Positions 1-5,990 of a stretch of 9,091 bases of DNA are shown piece by piece (the first letter of the stretch is position 1; every line of letters starts with the position of its first letter). The notes under the pieces are model-generated. The model saw nothing but the letters and a program-made list of their open reading frames with translations, had not been told where the DNA came from and made no database searches. The DNA is from an uncultured Clostridia bacterium (lineage in GTDB: Bacteria > Bacillota > Clostridia > Oscillospirales > Ruminococcaceae), in contig CANRDG010000071.1 in the NCBI GenBank assembly GCA_947629275.1, forward strand, positions 1-9,091, read 5' to 3'. The translations under genes were made by a program, and so were the position numbers.

Positions 1-2
1 GC

Positions 3-31
3 TTGACAAACGGAAGTTAATATGTTAAATT
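3..31 (+). promoter_or_regulatory. Sigma-A type promoter of the cobU-like/pilT unit
   Basis: A perfect -35 hexamer TTGACA lies at 3-8. Seventeen bases later comes a weak -10, TAAATT (26-31), preceded by TG at 23-24, which gives an extended -10. Transcription would start near base 38, leaving a leader of about 70 nt that ends in a strong ribosome binding site (AGGGAGG around 98-104) before the ATG at 111. The -10 match is poor, so the exact register is uncertain. No riboswitch such as a cobalamin element fits in this short AT-rich leader. Confidence 0.55.
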
Positions 32-110
32 AAATATATGTCAATATTTTTTCGGCAAAAAACATTTAACAATATTTAAACAGTTACGCTGAATTTCAGG
101 GAGGGATCAT

Positions 111-653
111 ATGTCCACGATAACAGTGGTTACAGGCGGAGCTTCAAGCGGTAAAACGCGCTGGGCTATTAACTATTTTGCCGCCTGCGACAATGTGCTT
201 TATATCCACACCGACAAGGAGCTTTCAGAGGATATAAAACGCAGGATAGAGTATAATAACAGTAAAAACGACGTCATGTGGGATATACGCGAGGACGTTA
301 AAGAGCCTTTGGAGCTTGTAAAAGACCACAAGTTCTTTATATTCGACGGGTTGGTGTCGTACACAAGGCAAGTTATAAAGCGCGAATGCGATGACGCTGC
401 CCAGCTGAAATACGAGCAGAAAAAACGCATTGAAAAGCAGATAATCGATGAAGTGCAGGCTATGATAGCTTCTGTTGAGAAGGTTCACGGGGATATGGTG
501 ATAATAACGGTGGAAACTGGCTTTTCGCTGCCCTCGGACGACAAGGCTCTGGCAACGGAACGCGAGATAATAGGCTTTGTAAATCAGCGCATTGCAAACA
601 TAGCGCAGGAAGTTTATCTTTCTGCAAGCGGAATACAGTTCAGAATAAGATGA
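111..653 (+). CDS. cobU: Divergent CobU-family nucleotide-binding protein (adenosylcobinamide kinase/guanylyltransferase homologue)
   Basis: This 180-residue protein has the length and layout of CobU, which phosphorylates adenosylcobinamide and then transfers GMP to it late in cobalamin assembly. Visible family features are the P-loop GGASSGKT (residues 9-16), YIHTDKELSEDIKRRI (31-46, where CobU has YIAT...D.EM..RI), the FIFDGL strand (77-81), VETG (134-137, for the NEVG of CobU) and the C-terminal G..NQ..A...EVYL..SGI (155-175). The position of the CobU histidine that carries GMP (His46 in the Salmonella enzyme) appears to be Tyr48, followed by Asn49. The GIVP motif is also changed, to FSLP. 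ATP binding therefore looks intact, but guanylyl transfer by the known mechanism does not. The start is set by AGGGAGG 6-7 nt upstream of ATG. pilT follows after 16 nt with its own GGAGG site, so the two are co-transcribed. No cobS, cobT or cbi gene is nearby. Family assignment is fairly sure; a role in cobalamin synthesis is not. Confidence 0.75.
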   Translation: MSTITVVTGGASSGKTRWAINYFAACDNVLYIHTDKELSEDIKRRIEYNNSKNDVMWDIREDVKEPLELVKDHKFFIFDGLVSYTRQVIKRECDDAAQLKYEQKKRIEKQIIDEVQAMIASVEKVHGDMVIITVETGFSLPSDDKALATEREIIGFVNQRIANIAQEVYLSASGIQFRIR

Positions 654-669
654 TCGGAGGAAAATAGGT

Positions 670-1758
670 ATGTCATCATTTACGGTTGAAGATCTGATAA
701 TGTTCGCAAGGGAGCAGAAGGCTTCTGATATTCACCTTACAGTAGGCGCGCCCACCGTTTTCAGAATAAACGGCAAGCTGGAGCGGCTGGAGGACATTGA
801 CGACGAGGTAGTTAGCCGCACTATACTTTCTATGCTTTCTGCCGATCAGGAAAAGGCGCTCAGAGCGGGTCAGGACCTTGACTTTTCAATGGAGACGTCG
901 GACGGCTCGCGCCAGAGAGTAAACGTGTTCAGGCAGATGGGCAAGATAGCGGCGAGCATACGTTTGCTCAACTCAAAAGTGCCGTCGTTTTCGGAGCTGG
1001 GACTGCCCTCAAAGCTGATGAGCGACCTTTGCACGCTGCAAAAGGGCATGATACTTGTAACAGGCGCAACAGGAAGCGGTAAGTCAACGACGATGGCGGC
1101 TATGGTTAACCACATAAACAAGACAAGACCCGTTCACATACTGACGATAGAAGACCCTGTGGAATACAAATACGCTGCAAGCGTTGCGACTATTCACCAA
1201 AGAGAGATAGGCGCGGACGTTGACTCGTTTGACGGGGCTTTGAGGAGCGCGCTGCGTGAAGACCCCGACGTTATTCTCGTAGGTGAGATGAGAGACTTTG
1301 AGACCATATCGCTTGCAATTACTGCGGCTGAGACGGGACACTTGGTTATTGCTTCTCTGCACACGACAAACGCGCCGCAGACTATTGACAGAATCATAGA
1401 CGTATTCCCGACCAACTCGCAAGGTCAGGTGCGTTCGCAGCTTTCTATGCTTTTGAAAGCTGTTATATCGCAGATACTTGTGCCGACGCGTGACGGCAAG
1501 GGAAGAGTTGCGGCACTTGAGATACTGCTTGGCAACGATGCGGTGGCGAACATGATAAGAACCGAAAAGGGTCATCAGCTGCCGTCGCTTATGTCTAACT
1601 CGAAGTCGGGTATGTGCCTGATGAACGACAGCCTGAGAAAGCTGTTCCAGACGGGTAAAATTTCACGTGCTGATGCGCTTGAATACTCGCCGAACAGACC
1701 TAACCTTGAAGAAATGATAGGCGGCGTTGCTGCTGCCTCGGGCGGTATAGATATGTAA
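670..1758 (+). CDS. pilT: PilT-type twitching motility / pilus retraction ATPase
   Basis: PilT is a cytoplasmic hexameric ATPase at the base of type IV pili that powers filament retraction. This 362-residue protein has the usual PilT length. It shows an N-terminal PAS-like domain (about 1-110, with ASDIHLTVGAP at 18-28), Walker A GATGSGKST (132-140), the Asp box IEDPVEY (160-166), Walker B DVILVGEMRD with Glu206 (200-209), and the His box ETGHLVIASLHTTNA with His224 and His231 (221-235). The C-terminal part has HQLPSLM...GM..MN.SL.KL (302-325) as in PilT. The PilT-specific AIRNLIRE motif reads AVANMIRT (291-298), so the first Arg and the final Glu are replaced. The PilB/GspE zinc-binding cysteine cluster is absent, which argues against an assembly ATPase. 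No other pilus gene lies in the window, so its pilus partners must be elsewhere. A Shine-Dalgarno GGAGG sits at 656-660. A terminator follows directly, so this is the last gene of its unit. Confidence 0.92.
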   Translation: MSSFTVEDLIMFAREQKASDIHLTVGAPTVFRINGKLERLEDIDDEVVSRTILSMLSADQEKALRAGQDLDFSMETSDGSRQRVNVFRQMGKIAASIRLLNSKVPSFSELGLPSKLMSDLCTLQKGMILVTGATGSGKSTTMAAMVNHINKTRPVHILTIEDPVEYKYAASVATIHQREIGADVDSFDGALRSALREDPDVILVGEMRDFETISLAITAAETGHLVIASLHTTNAPQTIDRIIDVFPTNSQGQVRSQLSMLLKAVISQILVPTRDGKGRVAALEILLGNDAVANMIRTEKGHQLPSLMSNSKSGMCLMNDSLRKLFQTGKISRADALEYSPNRPNLEEMIGGVAAASGGIDM

Positions 1759-1765
1759 TACGAAT

Positions 1766-1798
1766 GGCATCTCAGCTAAAAAGCCGAGGTGCCTTTTT
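1766..1798 (+). terminator. Intrinsic terminator of pilT
   Basis: GGCATCTC (1766-1773) pairs with GAGGTGCC (1786-1793), with one G-U pair. The stem continues past an A.C mismatch as GCU/AGC and closes with an AAAA loop (1778-1781). Five T residues follow at 1794-1798. The site lies 8 bp after the pilT stop codon. The minus-strand side lacks a T tract, so it should work rightward only. Confidence 0.88.
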
Positions 1799-1816
1799 GT
1801 GTGAAATGATGTGATG

Positions 1817-1844
1817 AAAATACCCCGGACGTGATGTCCGGGGT
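1817..1844 (-). terminator. Intrinsic terminator of the DUF3048 lipoprotein gene
   Basis: ACCCCGGAC (1822-1830) and GTCCGGGGT (1836-1844) form a perfect 9-bp stem with a 5-nt loop. Read on the minus strand the hairpin is followed by a short T run (TATTTT, 1822-1817). It begins 10 bp after the stop codon of the minus-strand gene. The T run is short, but the GC-rich stem and the position support termination. It sits back to back with the pilT terminator in a convergent gap of 95 bp. Confidence 0.75.
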
Positions 1845-1853
1845 GAAATTATA

Positions 1854-2999
1854 TCAGCTGTAGATAGTATCGCTGAGGCGCGGGGTGAAGCCGAGATAGC
1901 TTTTGCCGGGGTTTACGTTTATTACGCTGCCGTTTTGGTCGGTTATGACTATATCGGCAAATTCGTCGGCTTTTGACCACTTTACAGGCGTTATACTGCC
2001 GTGCGAGATGTAGTAGCCGTCGCCGCCGTGCCAGTCAAGCGAGATAAGCAGGTTATTTTGGTTTATTATTCTTGTTGTTGTGCCTAAGATGAACACATTT
2101 TCAAAGGCGAGCTGCTGACCTGTAGAGCTGTCAATGTGTGGCGCGCCGTTGTGGCTTTTATAGTAGACATCTTCGTCTGCGTTATAGGCAAAATCGCTGA
2201 AATAATCGGCTGAAAATACCGCTTTACATTTGGTGCATTTGGTGTCTGAAACTGCCTGCGCTTCCTCACGGAAAGGGAAGACGGGCTTATTTTTATCCTC
2301 TTTCAGAGTTTTTCTTATGCCCGACTGGTCGAGAGCCTGCTCGGTGAGAGGACCTTTATAATAGCCTGTATGTTCATAGGCAAAGGTCTTCATTCTTTCT
2401 TCGTCGCGCGCGAAAACGAATGAATTGTTGTAGCCGTCGAGCCTGTCTATTTTGAGGCTTTCGAGGGTATCTTTGGCTATTGTTTCGTCCTTGCCCCAGT
2501 GCATATAGACGGCATCAAAACTTTGGGCTAAAATGGGGAAATAATAGCGACAGGAGCGCACGGAGCAGACGTTGGGTATTTTAGTCATATCGCCGTATAC
2601 TGCCATAAGGCGCGTTATGGTGCCCTCGACGGGACATTCGATCAACATATCCGCGGCGGCTATGCCGTATTGAGGGAGCGAGAAGGTTATATTGTTTACC
2701 ATTACCGCTATGGGGCGTTTGCCGACGGCGGCATCTGACAGGGTATATAAGCCTGTTAAATTGTTATACTTGCCCTTGGGGACGGGCTTTTCTTCGGAAG
2801 TGGTGGTCTGCGTTTCTTCGGGCTGAGTAACGGCAGGGGTGGTGGCAGTAGTGGTCGAAGTGGTAGTAGTAACTGTTGTTTGCTGCGTTACAGAGGCGTT
2901 TGCTTTAGATGAGCCGCCATTTGAGCCGCAGGAAGCCAGCGTTATAGCGCAGCAGGCGGCTATTACAGCGGCGGCGAGCTTGTGTATTTTTAATTTCAA
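1854..2999 (-). CDS. DUF3048 (YerB-like) exported lipoprotein
   Basis: The protein is a predicted lipoprotein of unknown function. From the TTG at 2999 it has 381 residues; the in-frame ATG at 3020 would add seven. I chose TTG because the promoter at 3053-3025 puts the transcript start at about 3018, on top of that ATG, and because AAAGGTG (3017-3011) then acts as ribosome binding site, as it does for trkH. In ATG-based numbering there is a basic n-region (KLKIHK), a hydrophobic core (15-28) and lipobox LASC with Cys31. A Thr-rich linker (about 43-75) follows, then the DUF3048 core. Its signatures are RPIAVMVNN (102-110), VEGTITRLMAVYGD (131-144), a conserved block ending SVRSCRYYFP (153-162), and the C-terminal part with GAPHIDSSTGQQLAFENVFIL (292-312). 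The mature protein carries extra cysteines at 129, 152, 157, 262 and 265, including a CTKC pair. It should sit on the outer face of the membrane. It is transcribed alone, away from the c-di-GMP/trk unit. Confidence 0.88.
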   Translation of the reverse strand: MKLKIHKLAAAVIAACCAITLASCGSNGGSSKANASVTQQTTVTTTTSTTTATTPAVTQPEETQTTTSEEKPVPKGKYNNLTGLYTLSDAAVGKRPIAVMVNNITFSLPQYGIAAADMLIECPVEGTITRLMAVYGDMTKIPNVCSVRSCRYYFPILAQSFDAVYMHWGKDETIAKDTLESLKIDRLDGYNNSFVFARDEERMKTFAYEHTGYYKGPLTEQALDQSGIRKTLKEDKNKPVFPFREEAQAVSDTKCTKCKAVFSADYFSDFAYNADEDVYYKSHNGAPHIDSSTGQQLAFENVFILGTTTRIINQNNLLISLDWHGGDGYYISHGSITPVKWSKADEFADIVITDQNGSVINVNPGKSYLGFTPRLSDTIYS

Positions 3000-3010
3000 A
3001 ATATATTCAA

Positions 3011-3017
3011 CACCTTT
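3011..3017 (-). promoter_or_regulatory. Ribosome binding site that decides the lipoprotein start
   Basis: AAAGGTG reads on the minus strand from 3017 to 3011 and lies 11 nt before the TTG at 2999. The same heptamer occurs before trkH (7361-7367), 12 nt from its ATG, so this motif and spacing are used elsewhere in the window. The ATG at 3020 has no purine-rich site upstream, because the sequence before it is the -10 element. Confidence 0.6.
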
Positions 3018-3024
3018 CATATAT

Positions 3025-3053
3025 ATTATAATTCATTTGGCTTAGTTTGTCAA
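3025..3053 (-). promoter_or_regulatory. Perfect consensus sigma-A promoter of the lipoprotein gene
   Basis: On the minus strand TTGACA (3053-3048) and TATAAT (3030-3025) are separated by exactly 17 bp, a complete match to the housekeeping consensus. Transcription should begin about 7 nt after the -10, near 3018-3017, giving a very short leader. This predicts strong constitutive expression unless it is repressed. Confidence 0.9.
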
Positions 3054-3212
3054 AAAATATCGAAAAATATACGGTGAGGCTATTAAGCACGATTATTGTA
3101 AGTATTTGAAGTGTGTAAACGGAAATTTCGGCTTAAATGACATTTTTACTGCCTGATTTTTAGCATATTGTACAAATAATAAGCAAAGGCAGGCAAAAAG
3201 CGTGTTTCAAAC
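3054..3212. other. AT-rich divergent intergenic spacer
   Basis: This is the part of the divergent intergenic region between the two promoters. I see no small gene or RNA structure that I can support. It holds three weak symmetric elements: the 8-bp palindrome GAAATTTC (3122-3129), the 8-bp palindrome TTGTACAA (3168-3175), and an inverted repeat TGCCTG (3150-3155) / CAGGCA (3190-3195). Any of these could be an operator, but elements this short are expected by chance in AT-rich DNA. Confidence 0.4.
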
Positions 3213-3241
3213 TTTACAAAACGGGCAAAATGTGATAAAAT
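3213..3241 (+). promoter_or_regulatory. Sigma-A type promoter of the EAL-trkA-trkH unit
   Basis: TTTACA (3213-3218) is followed after 17 bp by TAAAAT (3236-3241). A TG dinucleotide at 3233-3234 gives an extended -10. Each hexamer has one mismatch to consensus. The start would fall near 3248, leaving a leader of about 50 nt with the ribosome binding site AAAGAGAGG at 3277-3285, 11 nt before the ATG at 3297. No GEMM-type c-di-GMP riboswitch is recognisable in the leader. Confidence 0.7.
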
Positions 3242-3296
3242 AAAAAGGAATGTAATTATTAATATTTCGGTATTTTAAAGAGAGGTATGCGTCCAT

Positions 3297-5990
3297 ATGG
3301 AAAGCAATAACGGTATAAACAGTATAAATGGCATTAACAACGTCAATATGAAAATATACGGCGACAAACTGAGCTGGCTGCCCGACACCAAGACGGTGAT
3401 AGAGACGTCGGCGAGGCGTATAGCTGAAAACAAGGGTATGTCGCACGCTCTTATACTGGTGGATATAGGCGGTATTTCCATGCCGTCTCAGGACGAACTG
3501 CCTGACGGTGTGGACTATTACGACATGATGGGCGATGCCTTAGCGCTGGTGGCAAGGGTGATAGTGGGCGCGTGCGGGAAAAGAGACATTGTGGGCGTTG
3601 CCGGTGTGGACAGGTTTGCGGTGTTCACGAGCGGTTTTGCAAACAGGATAGAACTGGAAAAGCTTATCTCTAAAATAGTATACAGGGTAAGGGCTGCTGA
3701 CTTTGCAGACGGCGTGAGACCCACGGCGGAGGCAGGCGCAGCGGTATTAGAGAACAAGATGACGGTATCGGAGCTTTTCAAGGCTGCGGAACTTGCGCTT
3801 TTCAAGGTTAAGGAAAACAGCTCGGGAAATGGGTTTGCTATATACGAAAGCGAGGAAGAAAGCGAGGGCGGCGTATCTGACAAGGAGCAAAAGAGCGTTA
3901 GCCGTATGCAGCAGGCGCTCGATTATTCGTTTGACAAGTTTTCTTCGGGAGAGGAAGGCAGCGCGGTAGTAAAGGACGTGTTGGCGTTTTTAGGGCAGCT
4001 TTACGAACTTGACAGGATATACATAGTTACTGCCAGCACGGCTCTTAATGGAATGATACAGTGGAACAGCCGCGACACAGATGCAGTAACGCAGGCGCAG
4101 AGGGCGGAGCTTTTTACTCCCGAAAAGACGAAGCTTTACAGCGAGGGAAAGTGTTTTGCACAGGGCGGAACTGTGAGTGCAGGGCTGTTTCAGGGATTTG
4201 CGCTTGTAGGAGCGGTTTGCTTTGAGAATTTTAAGGTGAACATTGCTTCCGACGAGCGGCTCGTTACAGAGCTTGTTACGCTGTCAAAGATGTTTTCGGT
4301 ATATCAGGTAAATCTTATAAAGAACATAGCTACCGAGGACGAGCTTTTATATTCGCGCGCGGCTCTGGAAGAGAACCGCACTGCGTGTTATTCGGTAGAT
4401 GCCGAAAGCTACAGGGTAGTTTATTACAACACTTATGCCGAAAAGATGTTGCAGGGCATGAAGCTGGGCGAGCAGTGCCCTCAGCCGATAAGAGAGATAC
4501 TGGAGCGGATAAAGAGCGGCGAGGAGACAGACTGCGACAGCCGAGGGGTGTTCCACTATGATACATTTGAAAAGCCGCTGCAAAAATGGCTCTCGACTGC
4601 GATAGTATGCACGAGGAGAAGCAATGGTGAATACGCGTTTTTGATATGCTCGACGGATATTTCGGAGCTTATGGATAACGCTAAGACCAAAGACAAGCTG
4701 ACGGGTCTTTTGACTTACGAGGGATTTGAGATAGAGACGGACAAAATAGTTCACGGCTTTGAGCAAGATCACTGTCTGGCGCTCTTCAAGGTGTTCAATT
4801 TCAGAAATATAAATGATGAATTTGGTTATGCTATAGGCGATGAGATACTGAAAGCGACCGCTGACAAACTTATGCTGATAATGGGCGAGAACGAGAGAGC
4901 GGCGAGGTCTTCGGGTTCGGGCTTTGTGGCGCTTTTGAAACTTACCGACATAAAGATACTGAAAGCAAAGCTGGAGTATCTTTTCAAGGTGGTAGAGGAC
5001 GACATGACGAGGAAATATCCGCTTATATCATTTGCGTTCGTGTGCGGCTTATACCCGATAGAAAAGGAAAATTACAAGCTTTCGGCGGCGATAGACAAGG
5101 CGAACCTTGTTATAAAGAATCTTTCCAAAGGCAGATACATGATGAACAGCGCGGTGGAAGTTTACGACTTTGAGCTGAACAAGTCGCTTGAAGAACGCAA
5201 GAAGATAGAGAGCGAAATGGTGAACGCTTTGCGCGGCGGAGAGTTTGAGACTGTATATCAGCCGAAAGTGGATCTGCACACGGGGCTTGTATACGGTGCG
5301 GAGGCGCTTATTCGCTGGAACAAGCCCGATGGCACTGTATTGCAGCCGGGAACGTTCGTGCCGATATTTGAGGACAACGAATTTGTGCTGGAAATGGATC
5401 ACTGGGTATACAGGAGAGTATTTTCAAATATGCGGCAGTGGAGCGAGGACGGCATAAAGCTGCCTGTGGTTTCCGTAAACGTATCGCGGCTGCACCTGCG
5501 CGACCCGAAATTCCCCGAAAAGTTTGAAAGGATAGTTGACAATTACGGTTTGCCGCACAGCAATGTTGAAGTTGAGATGACGGAGAGCACGTTCGTTAAG
5601 AACTTTGACAGGCTGGTGGGGATACTAAACGACATACGTTCGCGCGGATTTAAGATATCTGTAGACGACTTCGGAACGGGGTATTCAACGCTGAATCTGA
5701 TAAGCGTTCTGCCTGTTGACGTACTTAAACTGGACGGCAACTTCTTTATGAAAAACGAGCTTACGGATAAGACGCGCAAAGTCATTGAATCTATACTTAT
5801 GCTGGCGAAAAAGCTGGGACTTTCGGTAATTTCGGAGGGCGTTGAGACCGACGAGCAGGTAGCTTTCCTTAAAGAAAACGACTGCGATGCGGTACAGGGT
5901 TATTATTACTACAGACCGATGAGCGAAACAGCCTTCAGGGAACTGCTGGTGAAGCAGCAGAAAAATGCGGACGAGGTAAATGTGAAATGA
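3297..5990 (+). CDS. Multidomain c-di-GMP phosphodiesterase (degenerate GGDEF, GAF-like, PAS-like, degenerate GGDEF, EAL)
   Basis: The protein has 897 residues and no membrane segment, so it is probably cytosolic. Residues about 35-185 are a degenerate GGDEF domain: GDALALVARVI (79-89), AGVDRF (102-107) in place of GGDEF, and a closing VSELFKAAELALFKVKEN. Residues about 200-345 look like a GAF domain and 355-460 like a PAS domain; both are inferred from pattern and position. KDKLTGLLTYEGF (465-477) opens a second GGDEF domain whose signature is SGSGF (539-543), so neither domain should make c-di-GMP. The EAL domain (about 640-885) keeps the catalytic set: QPK (655-657), EAL (669-671), Asn728, Glu760 in EMTES, Asp790-Asp791 in DDFGTGYS, Lys811 and Asp813, Glu847 and Glu850 in EGVE, and Gln867. 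It should hydrolyse c-di-GMP to pGpG, with the other domains sensing ligands. Its stop codon overlaps the trkA start (ATGA), which implies translational coupling. Confidence 0.9.
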   Translation: MESNNGINSINGINNVNMKIYGDKLSWLPDTKTVIETSARRIAENKGMSHALILVDIGGISMPSQDELPDGVDYYDMMGDALALVARVIVGACGKRDIVGVAGVDRFAVFTSGFANRIELEKLISKIVYRVRAADFADGVRPTAEAGAAVLENKMTVSELFKAAELALFKVKENSSGNGFAIYESEEESEGGVSDKEQKSVSRMQQALDYSFDKFSSGEEGSAVVKDVLAFLGQLYELDRIYIVTASTALNGMIQWNSRDTDAVTQAQRAELFTPEKTKLYSEGKCFAQGGTVSAGLFQGFALVGAVCFENFKVNIASDERLVTELVTLSKMFSVYQVNLIKNIATEDELLYSRAALEENRTACYSVDAESYRVVYYNTYAEKMLQGMKLGEQCPQPIREILERIKSGEETDCDSRGVFHYDTFEKPLQKWLSTAIVCTRRSNGEYAFLICSTDISELMDNAKTKDKLTGLLTYEGFEIETDKIVHGFEQDHCLALFKVFNFRNINDEFGYAIGDEILKATADKLMLIMGENERAARSSGSGFVALLKLTDIKILKAKLEYLFKVVEDDMTRKYPLISFAFVCGLYPIEKENYKLSAAIDKANLVIKNLSKGRYMMNSAVEVYDFELNKSLEERKKIESEMVNALRGGEFETVYQPKVDLHTGLVYGAEALIRWNKPDGTVLQPGTFVPIFEDNEFVLEMDHWVYRRVFSNMRQWSEDGIKLPVVSVNVSRLHLRDPKFPEKFERIVDNYGLPHSNVEVEMTESTFVKNFDRLVGILNDIRSRGFKISVDDFGTGYSTLNLISVLPVDVLKLDGNFFMKNELTDKTRKVIESILMLAKKLGLSVISEGVETDEQVAFLKENDCDAVQGYYYYRPMSETAFRELLVKQQKNADEVNVK

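Noticed and set aside
654..669. Internal terminator or promoter between the CobU-like gene and pilT
   Set aside because: The 16-nt gap has room only for the ribosome binding site and shows no hairpin.
1084..1575. 163-codon minus-strand open frame
   Set aside because: It lies wholly inside pilT, whose motifs are unambiguous. The translation is rich in Arg, Tyr and Ser with no recognisable domain, as expected for an antisense shadow.
2760..2900. Low-complexity DNA in the lipoprotein gene considered as a tandem repeat or recombination site
   Set aside because: It encodes a Thr/Ser/Glu-rich linker typical of surface lipoproteins in Clostridia. The units are irregular and no fixed repeat period can be defined.
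2839..3045. Plus-strand 68-codon frame with a hydrophobic, Val-rich start
   Set aside because: It is the antisense of the Thr-rich linker and signal peptide of the lipoprotein; the Val run is simply the complement of the Thr codons. It has no supporting ribosome binding site.
3242..3296. c-di-GMP (GEMM) riboswitch before the EAL gene
   Set aside because: The leader is only about 50 nt and AT-rich and lacks the conserved GEMM core; it holds just a ribosome binding site.
3287..3310. Seven-codon frame (MRPYGKQ) overlapping the start of the EAL gene, possibly a leader peptide
   Set aside because: Its ATG lies only 1 nt after the AGAGG ribosome binding site, too close for initiation, whereas ATG 3297 is well placed. 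A frame this short is not meaningful alone.
4347..4772. 141-codon minus-strand frame
   Set aside because: It is antisense to the PAS-like and second GGDEF regions of the EAL protein, has no domain resemblance, and is not needed to explain the sequence.
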